The notes beneath the pieces are model-generated. The model had not been told where the DNA came from. It worked only from the letters and a program-made list of their open reading frames with translations, and searched no databases. Of a stretch of 64,000 nucleotides of DNA, positions 40,479 through 48,868 are shown piece after piece. Each line of letters starts with the position of its first letter. The stretch's first letter is position 1. The DNA is from Streptosporangium brasiliense (lineage in GTDB: Bacteria > Actinomycetota > Actinomycetes > Streptosporangiales > Streptosporangiaceae): NCBI RefSeq assembly GCF_030811595.1, contig NZ_JAUSRB010000002.1, positions 6,014,001 to 6,078,000 on the forward strand, in the 5' to 3' direction. The translations under genes and the position numbers were made by a program.

Positions 40479-41657
40479 ATGACCCTGACCGACGACCAGA
40501 CGACGGCTCCTCCGGCCCGGCAGGTGCTCGCGGCCGAGGAACGGTACGCCACCGAACTCGCCTTCCTCGCCGCCCACGACGACGGGCCCCGCCCGCCGGG
40601 CTGGACGCTGACGCCACGCGCGGTGGTGACCTTCGTCTGCGGCAGCGGCGACGAGACGCTGGAGCTGCCGAAGAGCCGGCGCGTGACGGTCGACGACGGC
40701 GTTCCGGCCCGGTTGCGGGTGGCCGCCAAGTTCGTCGGCGAACGCGCCCTGGTCGAACGGTGCGTGGTGACCCTCGCGGGGGAGCGTGGCCTGCTGCTGG
40801 TCGGCGAGCCCGGCACCGCCAAGTCGATGCTGTCGGAGCTGCTGGCCGCCGCCGTGTGCGGGACCAGCGCGCTCACCGTCCAGGGCACCGCCGGGACGAC
40901 CGAGGACGCCTTCCGTTACGGCTGGAACTACGCCCTGCTGCTCGCCCAGGGCCCCAGCCGGGACGCGCTGGTCGACTCCCCGGTGCTCACGGCCATGCGC
41001 GCGGGACGCGTCGCCCGGGTCGAGGAGATCACCCGCTGCCTGCCGGAGGTGCAGGACGCCCTGGTGTCGATCCTGTCCGACCGGCGGCTCAGCGTGCCCG
41101 AACTCGCCGGCACCGCCGACGCCCAGGTGGCGGCCGCCTCCGGCTTCACCGTGATCGCCACGGCCAACCTGCGCGACCGCGGCGTCTCGGAGATGTCGGC
41201 GGCGCTGAAGCGACGGTTCAACTTCGAGACCGTCGACCCCATCTCGGACGCCGAGGCGGAGACCTCCCTGGTGCGCCGCCAGGCCACCTCGGTCGTCCAG
41301 CGGGCGGGTGCCGCCTTCGGCGTGGACGACGCCGTGCTCGACGCGCTGGTCACGGTCTTCCGCGACCTGCGCTCCGGCCGCTCGGACGAGGGCTGGGACG
41401 TGGAGCGGCCCGGCACGGTGATGTCCACCGCCGAGGCCGTGCAGGTGGCCGCCTCACTGGGGGTCGCCGCGGCCTACCTGCCGGGCGGCGATGTCCTCGA
41501 CCTGCTGCCGGGACACCTGCTCGGCGTCGTCCGCAAGGACGACCCCGCCGACCACGGGCGGCTGCTCGGCTACTGGGACGGCCCGGTGCGCCGCCGTGCC
41601 GAGGACGGCTCCGCGATGTGGCGCAGGCTCTGGGACCTGCGGGAGAACCTCCGTTGA
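40479..41657 (+). CDS. MoxR-type AAA+ ATPase (YehL-like)
   Basis: A 392-residue cytoplasmic AAA+ ATPase. Walker A is GEPGTAKS (109-116), Walker B RVARVEEI (177-184), sensor 1 N230 in VIATANLRDRG, and the arginine finger KRRF (244-247). A 100-residue N-terminal extension precedes the core. MoxR proteins act as chaperone-like remodellers together with a VWA protein, which is the next gene (4-base overlap). The ATG at 40479 follows GAGGA at about 11 nt. First gene of the second transcript of the set. Confidence 0.9.
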   Translation: MTLTDDQTTAPPARQVLAAEERYATELAFLAAHDDGPRPPGWTLTPRAVVTFVCGSGDETLELPKSRRVTVDDGVPARLRVAAKFVGERALVERCVVTLAGERGLLLVGEPGTAKSMLSELLAAAVCGTSALTVQGTAGTTEDAFRYGWNYALLLAQGPSRDALVDSPVLTAMRAGRVARVEEITRCLPEVQDALVSILSDRRLSVPELAGTADAQVAAASGFTVIATANLRDRGVSEMSAALKRRFNFETVDPISDAEAETSLVRRQATSVVQRAGAAFGVDDAVLDALVTVFRDLRSGRSDEGWDVERPGTVMSTAEAVQVAASLGVAAAYLPGGDVLDLLPGHLLGVVRKDDPADHGRLLGYWDGPVRRRAEDGSAMWRRLWDLRENLR

Positions 41658-44600
41658 CCGGCCACAACGGACCCGGGCCCAGCCAGGACGCCCGGCCCTC
41701 CGGCCACGACGCCGATGATGCCCGCGACGCCCGGGACGTCCGGCTCTCCGACCGTGATGCCGGCGGAGCCTGTGACGTCCGGCCCTCCGGCCACGACGCC
41801 GGTGATGCCCGCGACGTCCGGCCCTCCGACCGTGATGCCGGCGGAGCCTGTGACGTCGACGACGCGTGGGGTGCCGACCCCCGGCGGGCGGTCGACGCAC
41901 TGGCCTCCTCCGCCCGGCCGTACCTGCTGGGGGTGCGCCACCACAGTCCCGCGCTGGCCGTGGCCCTTCCCGCGCTGCTGGAGGCCGCCGACGCCGAAGT
42001 GGTCTGTGTCGAGCTGCCGGTGGACTTCCAGCCGTGGTTGCCATACCTGGCCGACCCGGGGACCCTCGCGCCGGTCGCCCTCGCCGGGGCCGCGGGGGAA
42101 GGGAGTCTCGGCTTCTACCCGTTCGCCGACTTCTCCCCGGAGCTGGTGGCGATCCGCTGGGCCTGGAAGCGCGGAGCGGAGGTGCTCTGCTGCGACCTCC
42201 CGCTGGCCGACCCCGGCTGGCACGCGTCCGACACCGTCCCGGCGTCCGGTACGGCGCGGCCGGCCGGCACGGATCCGGTCCCGGCACCGGTGGACGCGGG
42301 TCCCGACGCGGCTCTGACTTCGACGGCACCGGTGGACGCGGGTCCCGACGCGGCTCTGACTTCGACGGCACCGGTGGACCGGGACCCCGCCCCGGTGCCG
42401 GACGGATCCGGCCCGGACGCGCTCCCGGCCCCGGCGACCCCGGCGGATGCGGTGGTCTCGCGGGGGAGGTCCTTCGCCGGCGCGCTGGCCGCCTCGGGCA
42501 CCGGCCGCGAGGGGGACGACATGTGGGACCGGGCCGTGGAGGCCCTCGCTCCCGGATGCGGACCCGAAGCGGTGCGCCGCGCCGCCCTCGGCGTCGGCTG
42601 GGCGCTACGCAGGGACGCCGAGACCGCAGGCGGTGTGCCGGCCAGGGACATGGCGCGTGAGGCGCACATGCGCCGCGTCCTCGCCGGCGCCGCGACCGGC
42701 GGGCGGCGCGTCGCGGCGGTGGTCGGCGCCTTCCACGCTCCCGCGCTGATCACCTCCGGCACCGTGGAGCGCGTCCCCGACGCGGCGGAGTCCGTCCCCG
42801 ACACCGCGCTGATCACCTCCGGCACCGCCGCCCCCGTCCCCGACGCCGTGGAGCCAGGCCGGGCCGGCACGGACGGCACCGCCGTACCGCCTGGTGCGGC
42901 GGGCGGCCACGCGGCTCCCGGGCGGCTCTCCGCGGCAGCGGGCGATCACCCGGCTCCCGGACGGCCGGGCATGGGTGACGGGCTCGCCTCTCTCGCGGCC
43001 ACCCCGTCTGCGGGGGCCGGCGCGCCGTCCGCCACCTCGCTCGTTCCGTACGCCTTCGACCTGCTCGACTCGCGGTCCGGTTACCCGGCGGGTATCCGTG
43101 ACCCGCGTTGGCAGCAGGCGGTGTTCATGGCGGGCGGTGACCCGGACCTCGTCAGGGACGGCGCCGCCCGTGCGATCACCGACCTGTGCCGGGAGCTCCG
43201 CGCCGCCGGCCACACCGCGGGCACCGGGGAGGCCGTCGAGACGCTGCGGCTCGCCTGCGACCTGGCGCAGCTACGTGGGCTACCTGCCCCGGGCCGGGGC
43301 GAGCTGCTGGAGGCGGTGACGACCGTGCTCGGCCAGGGCGAGCCTCTGGGCCGGGGGCGGGCCCTGGCCCGGGCCCTCGACGCGGTGTTCGTCGGTACCG
43401 GCCGCGGCCGGATCGCGCCCGGCACGCCGCGTTCGGGGCTCGGACCCGCCGTCGAGGCCGATCTCGCCGCGCTCCGGCTCCCGTGCCCGGACAGCCCCGA
43501 GCGACGTGAAGTACGCCTGGACCCGCTCCGCTCCGATCTGGACGCGCGCCGGGAGGTCGTGCTGCAACGCCTGCTGGTCTGCGGCGTCGGCTACGGTGAG
43601 CCGGTCGAGGTGACCGGGACGGGTGACTCCACCGCGCTCACCACCCGGTGGCGGCTCTCCTGGACCCCCGCGGTCCCGGCCCGGCTCGACCTGGCGGGCG
43701 TGCGCGGCGTCACCCTCGCCCAGGCCGCCGCCGGCACGCTGCGCGAGACCTTCCGCCGCGAGTCCGCCGAAGGGGGGCCCACCTGCGGCCTGATCCTCGG
43801 CGGCCTGCGCGCCGCGGCCCGATGCGACCTGCCCGACCTGGTCGCCGACCGCCTCGCCGACGCCGCCGTCGCGCTCCCCGCCACCGCCACGCTCGCCGAA
43901 CTGCTCGACGCTCTCGACCTGCTCGAGGCGCTGCGCCGCCGGCACCTCCCCGGCACCACGCCCGAGGGCCGCGAGCGCGCCGCCGAGCTGGCCGGCACCC
44001 TGCTGGAGGCCGCGGTCCGCGCGCTTCCGGGCCTGGCCGGCAGCGATCAGCCGCAGGACGCGGCCGCCCTGGTCGCCCTCGCCACGCGCGTCGGCGAGGA
44101 GCGCCTCGGGCTGCGGATGGACGACGCCCTGGCCGCGCTCGCGCGCACCGCCTCCCCCCTCATACAGGGTGCGGCCCTGGCCGCCCGGGTCCTGCTCGAC
44201 CTGGACGGTCCGGACACCCTTGGAGCCCGGGCCGCCGGATGGGTCGGCGCCGCCACCGGCCCGGACGGCCGCCATCGCCTGAGCCGCCTGCTGACCGGCG
44301 TGCTCACGGCCACCGGACCGCTGCTCCAGTCGGCGCCGGCGGCGCTCGACCCGCTCATGGACCGTGTCGACGGCCTCACCGACAAGGAGTTCCTCGACCG
44401 GCTGCCGGCGCTGCGCGGGGGGTTCGACACCCTCACCCCCGCCGGCCGTACCCGGCTGCTGGGGGCCGTGTCCGAGCGGCTCGGGGACAGGCTCGACCTG
44501 GCGCTGAGCGCTCCGCCCGCGCTGCTCGCGCTCTGGAGCGCCGCCGACTCCGCCGGGCTGGCCGCACTGCGGGCGCTCCGGCTCCCCGTCCCCGCCCTGG

Positions 44601-45877
44601 CCGGCACGTCATCCGACGCGCCGCGACCACCTGCGCCGCGACCACCTGCGCCGGACCGCCGGACCGCACGGGACGGCGGGCAGACGCGGGACCCGCAGCC
44701 GGCGCGGCCGGAGGCCGACGCGGTGACGGACGACGATCCCGCCCCGCGCAGGCTCCCGCCGGCCGACCGGTGGCGGCTGCTGCTCGGCCGGGAGTCCGAG
44801 CGGCTCCCGGCCGGTGCCCGCCCCTACGCACGCGCGCTGGACGAGCTGTACGGAGCGGGCCGGGGCGAGGGCGCGGACGACTTCGGGCGCGGCCCCGGGG
44901 GAGGGGGCGACTCCGGCGGCCGGGGAGAATCCTTCCCCACCGCCCGAGAGTGGGCGCGGGAGCTGGAGGCCCTCTTCGGGACCGAGGTGCGCGAGGAGGT
45001 GCTGGCCCGGGCCGCCGACGCCGGACGGACCGACGTGCTCGCCGAACTCGACCCGGCCGCGGTACGGCCCTCGGTCGAGCTGCTGACCTCCGTGCTGTCG
45101 CTGGCGGGAGGCCTGCCCGAGCAGCAGCTCGCCAAGCTCCGGCCGCTGGTCCGCCGCCTGGTCGCCGAACTCACCAGAGAACTCGCCACCCGGCTGCGGC
45201 CCGCCCTGAGCGGGCTGGCGACGCCGCGCCCGACCCGCCGTCCAGGCGGCCGGCTCGACCTGCCGCGCACGCTGCGGGCCAACCTGCCGTACACGCGCCG
45301 CATGGACGACGGCCGGCTCGTGGTCGTCCCGGAGCGGCCGGTGTTCAGCACCCGGGCCCGCCGGGAGGCCGACTGGCGGCTGATCCTGGTGGTCGACGTG
45401 TCCGGCTCGATGGAGGCGTCGGTGATCTGGTCCGCGCTGACCGCCGCGGTCCTGGCGGGTGTGCCGACGCTCTCCACCCATTTCCTGTCGTTCTCCACGG
45501 AGGTGATCGACCTGACGGACCGGGTCGCCGACCCGCTCTCCCTGCTGCTCGAAGTACGGGTCGGCGGTGGAACGCACATCGCCGCGGGGCTCGCCCACGC
45601 CCGCTCGCTGGTCACCGTACCGAGCCGCACGCTTGTCGTGGTCGTCAGCGACTTCGAGGAGGGCTACCCGATCGGAGGTCTGCTCGGCGAGGTCCGCTCC
45701 CTGGCCGGTTCCGGCGTTCATCTGCTGGGCTGTGCCGCGTTGGACGACAGCGGCGTCCCCCGCTACTCGGTCCCCGTCGCCCGGCAGCTCGTCGCGGCCG
45801 GCATGCCCGTCGCAGCCCTCAGCCCGCTCGCCCTCGCCCGATGGGTGGGCGACCGCCTCCGCGGAGAACCCCGGTGA
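41654..45877 (+). CDS. DUF5682-VWA fusion protein (YehM-YehP-like)
   Basis: 1407 residues. After a low-complexity repeat leader (about 14-70), residues about 80-850 resemble DUF5682: YLLGVRHHSPALAVALPALLEAA, VCVELPVDFQPWLPYL, FYPFADFSPELVAIRWA. An insertion (190-280) and another (370-450) are repeat-rich. The C-terminal part carries a von Willebrand A domain (about 1240-1400) with a full MIDAS: D1248, S1250 and S1252 in DVSGSM, T1307 in GGGTHI, D1333 in SDFEEG. In enterobacteria these are separate YehM and YehP proteins. The TTG start at 41654 overlaps the moxR stop and has GGGAG upstream. A metal-dependent partner of the MoxR ATPase. Confidence 0.85.
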   Translation: MTGHNGPGPSQDARPSGHDADDARDARDVRLSDRDAGGACDVRPSGHDAGDARDVRPSDRDAGGACDVDDAWGADPRRAVDALASSARPYLLGVRHHSPALAVALPALLEAADAEVVCVELPVDFQPWLPYLADPGTLAPVALAGAAGEGSLGFYPFADFSPELVAIRWAWKRGAEVLCCDLPLADPGWHASDTVPASGTARPAGTDPVPAPVDAGPDAALTSTAPVDAGPDAALTSTAPVDRDPAPVPDGSGPDALPAPATPADAVVSRGRSFAGALAASGTGREGDDMWDRAVEALAPGCGPEAVRRAALGVGWALRRDAETAGGVPARDMAREAHMRRVLAGAATGGRRVAAVVGAFHAPALITSGTVERVPDAAESVPDTALITSGTAAPVPDAVEPGRAGTDGTAVPPGAAGGHAAPGRLSAAAGDHPAPGRPGMGDGLASLAATPSAGAGAPSATSLVPYAFDLLDSRSGYPAGIRDPRWQQAVFMAGGDPDLVRDGAARAITDLCRELRAAGHTAGTGEAVETLRLACDLAQLRGLPAPGRGELLEAVTTVLGQGEPLGRGRALARALDAVFVGTGRGRIAPGTPRSGLGPAVEADLAALRLPCPDSPERREVRLDPLRSDLDARREVVLQRLLVCGVGYGEPVEVTGTGDSTALTTRWRLSWTPAVPARLDLAGVRGVTLAQAAAGTLRETFRRESAEGGPTCGLILGGLRAAARCDLPDLVADRLADAAVALPATATLAELLDALDLLEALRRRHLPGTTPEGRERAAELAGTLLEAAVRALPGLAGSDQPQDAAALVALATRVGEERLGLRMDDALAALARTASPLIQGAALAARVLLDLDGPDTLGARAAGWVGAATGPDGRHRLSRLLTGVLTATGPLLQSAPAALDPLMDRVDGLTDKEFLDRLPALRGGFDTLTPAGRTRLLGAVSERLGDRLDLALSAPPALLALWSAADSAGLAALRALRLPVPALAGTSSDAPRPPAPRPPAPDRRTARDGGQTRDPQPARPEADAVTDDDPAPRRLPPADRWRLLLGRESERLPAGARPYARALDELYGAGRGEGADDFGRGPGGGGDSGGRGESFPTAREWARELEALFGTEVREEVLARAADAGRTDVLAELDPAAVRPSVELLTSVLSLAGGLPEQQLAKLRPLVRRLVAELTRELATRLRPALSGLATPRPTRRPGGRLDLPRTLRANLPYTRRMDDGRLVVVPERPVFSTRARREADWRLILVVDVSGSMEASVIWSALTAAVLAGVPTLSTHFLSFSTEVIDLTDRVADPLSLLLEVRVGGGTHIAAGLAHARSLVTVPSRTLVVVVSDFEEGYPIGGLLGEVRSLAGSGVHLLGCAALDDSGVPRYSVPVARQLVAAGMPVAALSPLALARWVGDRLRGEPR
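41694..41857. repeat. In-frame tandem repeats, N-terminus of DUF5682-VWA gene
   Basis: Two units of 87 and 78 bp (they differ by a 9-bp in-frame insertion), each made of two related 39-bp half-units. The encoded 13-residue theme is VRPSGHDAGDARD/VRPSDRDAGGACD. Acidic-basic low-complexity leader, probably unstructured. Confidence 0.85.
42284..42379. repeat. 42-bp tandem repeat, 2.3 copies, in DUF5682-VWA gene
   Basis: Exact copies at 42284-42325 and 42326-42367 plus a 12-bp start of a third, encoding APVDAGPDAALTST. It falls in a disordered insertion of the DUF5682 region and keeps the frame. Confidence 0.9.
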
Positions 45878-45934
45878 ATTCCCCCACATCAACCGTCACC
45901 CCCGGCCGGACAGCTCCCACCGGCGGCGCCGCAC

Positions 45935-47905
45935 GTGGTCGCCGCGGCCGTCGAGAGCCTCACCTCCAGGCTCCGCAAGAAGCTTGACGCGGCGATCGAG
46001 CAGTATGCCGCCACGCCCGCCGTCGCCGACGGCACGGACATCCGGATCGGCTGCGGCGAGGACGCGGTGGTCACCCTCTCGCCAGGGGCGTCGGGCGCGA
46101 TCGTCGACGACGGCCAGGCACGGTGCAGCTGCCTCCTGGCACCACGGTGCCTGCACCGCGCGGCCGTGCTCAGCGCCTGCCCGGTGGCCGACGCCGACGC
46201 GGCTGCGGACGCGGACGCAGGCGTGGCCGCGGCCCCGGACACAGCCGCCGGCACAGACACAGCCGCCGGCGCCGGCGCAGCCGCGGACGTGGTGCCCGGG
46301 CCGCTCGGCGACCGCGGCTCCGGGGCGGGGAACCCCGTCGCGCGTGCCGATCCGTCACCCGCCGGGACCGGGAGCGGCGCGGTCGCGGGGCCCACCGCCG
46401 CGCAGGTCGCCGCCGCCTCGGGTCTGTGGGCCGCCGCTGCCGCCGTGCTGTCGGCCGGGGTGCCCGCGGCGGGCGCGGTACCCCAGGCGGAACTGCTCAG
46501 GGCCGCTCATACCGCGCGCCTGGCCGGGCTGCCCAGGGCCGAGGCCGCCGCCCTGCGCGCCGTCCGCGACCTGCGGGCGGCGCGTGGCCGCCACGACGGC
46601 CACCGCCTGGCGGACCTGGTGTCCGCACTCCGCGACCTCCTGCTCACCGCGGGCCGGTTGGCCGCGGCCGACCCCGACCCGGTGCTGATCGGCGACGTCC
46701 GCCGGAGCTACCAGCCGGGCGGGAGCCTGCGCGTCCACGGCGTCTTCCGGGAGCCGGTGATCAGCGGAACCGGCTACGGCGGTGTGGTCACCCACCTCGT
46801 CACGGAGGACGGCCGCTGGTTCTCGGTGGCCGACGTCAAGCCGGGCGGGCCGGCCCGTGCCCGTGGCGCCGCCACCGCGCCCGTCGCCATCGGCCCGGCC
46901 ACGCTGAACCACGCGCAGCTGGCGCGGGCGGGCCTGCTGATCGCCGGGGCGACGGTCTCGGCGGACGGCCGTCTCGGGGCGGGTGGCGGCGTGCGCGCCA
47001 CCCCGATCACCGGCATGTCGTGGACAGCGGGACCGCTGGCCGCCATGTTCGCCCGGCCGCTGGCCGCGGCGGTCGGCGCGCGGCTCTCCGCGAGCGCCTG
47101 GAGCGAGTCGGAGATGGAGGAGAGGGTCCGAGAACCGGTCGGGTGCGATCTGGTGATCGTCGGCGCCGCGGGCGATCACGTGCTCGCCCGCGAGCTGCTG
47201 CCCGCCGGCGTGCCGCCGGAGGGACCCGAGCCGGAGGCCGACGGTCCGGCGCGGCAGCCGCCGACGACCGTACGGTCCGACGGCCCGCTGATCCGGCTCG
47301 TCGCGGCCGGTTCCCATCCGTCCCTGGCCCACGTCGCCAACCTGCGGCAGCTCGCCTCCCGACCCGGCATGCTCGTACGGGTGGTCGCCAGGCTGGACCC
47401 CGACCGGGCGGCCACCCTGCGCCCGCTCGCGGTCGGACCGGTGCCGGGGGCCGAGGCGACACTGCGGCTCCCCGCCGAATGGCAGGGCCACGCTGACCTC
47501 GGGTACGACCGCCTGCAGGGCGCTCATCTCCCGCCGCCTGACGTCTGCCCGCCGTGGCAGGCGGACTCCGAGGCGGCGGCGGACCCGGTGGCCGACGCCC
47601 CACTGTGGCGGGTCCGGCGGCTGGTCGAGCTCGCCGTCGCCGGGGGCCGGCGGGCGGTCGCCGAGAGCGCGCGCGGCGACTCCCGCGACCAGGGGGTTCC
47701 GCTGCGCCGGGCGGGGTTCGCCGCCGCCGCCGAGCTGGCCGCCGCGCTCACCGCCGAGGCCGACCGCCGAGGCCGCGACGTGTTCGGGCGGTTGACGGAC
47801 TCCGGCCCCGACGGGTACGCGTGGGCATGGCTGGCGACCGCGATCCACCTCGCGGCCGCGGAGCAGGCCCTGGTCGAGGCGTCCTGGCAGGCCGCCGAGG
47901 CTTGA
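45935..47905 (+). CDS. SWIM zinc-finger protein (YehQ-like)
   Basis: A 656-residue protein. The SWIM motif CxCx5CxH is at C64, C66, C72 and H74 (CSCLLAPRCLH), preceded by a helix (SLTSRLRKKLDAAIEQY). An alanine/aspartate low-complexity stretch follows (about 85-150), then a long uncharacterised region with HVLARELLP and DRAATLRPLAVGPVP. SWIM fingers bind nucleic acids or proteins. The GTG at 45935 is the first start in frame, 57 bp after the VWA gene; the ribosome site is weak. It is the last gene of the set, followed by a terminator. Confidence 0.85.
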   Translation: MVAAAVESLTSRLRKKLDAAIEQYAATPAVADGTDIRIGCGEDAVVTLSPGASGAIVDDGQARCSCLLAPRCLHRAAVLSACPVADADAAADADAGVAAAPDTAAGTDTAAGAGAAADVVPGPLGDRGSGAGNPVARADPSPAGTGSGAVAGPTAAQVAAASGLWAAAAAVLSAGVPAAGAVPQAELLRAAHTARLAGLPRAEAAALRAVRDLRAARGRHDGHRLADLVSALRDLLLTAGRLAAADPDPVLIGDVRRSYQPGGSLRVHGVFREPVISGTGYGGVVTHLVTEDGRWFSVADVKPGGPARARGAATAPVAIGPATLNHAQLARAGLLIAGATVSADGRLGAGGGVRATPITGMSWTAGPLAAMFARPLAAAVGARLSASAWSESEMEERVREPVGCDLVIVGAAGDHVLARELLPAGVPPEGPEPEADGPARQPPTTVRSDGPLIRLVAAGSHPSLAHVANLRQLASRPGMLVRVVARLDPDRAATLRPLAVGPVPGAEATLRLPAEWQGHADLGYDRLQGAHLPPPDVCPPWQADSEAAADPVADAPLWRVRRLVELAVAGGRRAVAESARGDSRDQGVPLRRAGFAAAAELAAALTAEADRRGRDVFGRLTDSGPDGYAWAWLATAIHLAAAEQALVEASWQAAEA

Positions 47906-47935
47906 CCGACCGCCTCGGCGCGGAACCGGCGGTCC

Positions 47936-47969
47936 CGCGGGCCCGCGACCGTCCTCGGCCGGGCCCGCG
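47936..47969 (+). terminator. Terminator of the MoxR-VWA-SWIM transcript
   Basis: CGCGGGCCCG, 14-nt loop, CGGGCCCGCG, 30 bases after the SWIM gene stop. Confidence 0.6.
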
Positions 47970-48132
47970 GATCTCCGACCCGGGCCGTCGGCGTACGCCG
48001 GGGACGGTCGCAGGCCATTGGGAACGGCTACAAGTCAGCCACAAGTGCCGGTCGGCATCATGGCTGCCGCTGGAGGGACGGCGCGCAAGGGAGCAAGGCC
48101 CCGCCGTTCTTCCAGCGGTCGGAGCAGAAGCG

Positions 48133-48181
48133 GGGGCCGCGGCCCTCCGCCTCCTACGCGGAGACGGAGGGCCGCGGCCCC
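48133..48181. terminator. 17-bp-stem hairpin upstream of the ilvB-type leader
   Basis: Perfect 17-bp arms (left begins GGGGCCGCGG, right ends CGCGGCCCC) with a 15-nt loop. It is immediately followed by a 12-bp palindrome GCTCATATGAGC at 48185-48196. It could insulate the leader from upstream transcription or be the 5' part of a structured leader RNA; the sequence does not decide. Confidence 0.5.
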
Positions 48182-48221
48182 GGTGCTCATATGAGCAGGT
48201 CCGTTTTCGTCGGGAGCAGCC

Positions 48222-48284
48222 ATGGTCACCACCACGCGTCGCAGAGGGATGCTCGTCGTACTTCGCGGGCGCGCGGGCGGCTGA
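48222..48284 (+). CDS. ilvB-type attenuation leader peptide, 20 aa
   Basis: ATG at 48222 with GGGAG 5 nt upstream encodes a 20-residue peptide, MVTTTRRRG followed by MLVVLRGRAGG, then TGA. The Leu-Val-Val-Leu codon run (CTC GTC GTA CTT) is the expected sensor for branched-chain aminoacyl-tRNA shortage. The GC-rich 3' part of the frame can pair with 48293-48306, giving the hairpin that competes with or protects the terminator downstream. It is positioned as in actinobacterial ilvBNC leaders. Confidence 0.7.
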   Translation: MVTTTRRRGMLVVLRGRAGG

Positions 48285-48305
48285 CGGAGTACGCCGCCCG
48301 CGCGC

Positions 48306-48339
48306 CGCCCCGGATCCGCCCTCGCGGACGGGGCGTTTT
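48306..48339 (+). terminator. Attenuator terminator with T-run
   Basis: CGCCCCG ... CGGGGCG outer stem with inner CCGC/GCGG, followed by TTTT at 48336-48339: the only clear intrinsic terminator with a T-run noticed in the window. The upstream sequence GCCGCCCGCGCGCC (48293-48306) complements the end of the leader-peptide frame, the classic alternative-pairing layout of attenuation. Confidence 0.75.
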
Positions 48340-48403
48340 CATGTGCCTCCGCTTCATGCGCCTCCACAGCCCAGAACACACCCAGCCATACGAGGAACAG
48401 CTG

Positions 48404-48525
48404 ATGACTGAACGGATGACAGGTGCCCAAGCCCTGGTCAGGGCAGTGGAGGAGCTCGGGTGGACACCGCCTCCGGGATTCCGGGCGGCGCCATCCTGTC
48501 CGCCTACGATCCCCCGGTCGCCATG
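48404..48525 (+). pseudogene. ilvB: Truncated, frameshifted acetolactate synthase large subunit (ilvB) fragment
   Basis: ATG at 48404 (GAGGAAC upstream) gives MTERMTGAQALVRAVEELG. After a one-base loss near 48459-48460 the adjacent frame continues VDTASGIPGGAILSAYDP. Both pieces are the unmistakable N-terminus of acetolactate synthase (thiamine-diphosphate domain). After about 48525 similarity ends; the frame goes on to 48744 with unrelated sequence. Only about 40 of some 600 residues remain, so the gene is inactive, yet the attenuation leader upstream looks intact. The BTAD regulator gene follows on the same strand. Confidence 0.8.
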
Positions 48526-48868
48526 GGCCCCGGTAACGGTGACATCAAGTGCGCCAGGGACATGGCGCCCGTCGGGACGGTGACGGCTGAGCCGCCGCTT
48601 GAAGCCGGCTCCCAGTCATCTCCCACCGTCTTGCAAGACGCACCGGCCACACTGCGCATGCTGATCTCGAGATCGACGGAGCATCACGTGCGCACGACGC
48701 GGATCATGCGGCGGCTGGTCCCGATCGCGGTCCCCAGGCTGTAGGGGCCGCTGAGCAGCGGTAAGTCCAGCACCGGAGGAGATTCATGCGGGACGGCACC
48801 GTCGGTGCGGGCAGCAGGCGTTCCGTCGAAGTGGCTCCGTTCGTAGTGCCGATCCATAGGTGGTTAAG

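Noticed and set aside
39848-41653. A long open frame continuing upstream of the DUF5682-VWA gene across moxR and into the giant gene
   Set aside because: It is antiphase to two well-supported genes and arginine/glycine-rich, the usual result of a missing stop in GC-rich DNA. The TTG at 41654 with a ribosome site and moxR overlap is the proper start.
48526-48744. Continuation of the shifted ilvB frame to 48744 as a functional small protein
   Set aside because: Sequence after the ilvB-like segment has no similarity to acetolactate synthase and no recognisable fold; treated as degenerate junction sequence.
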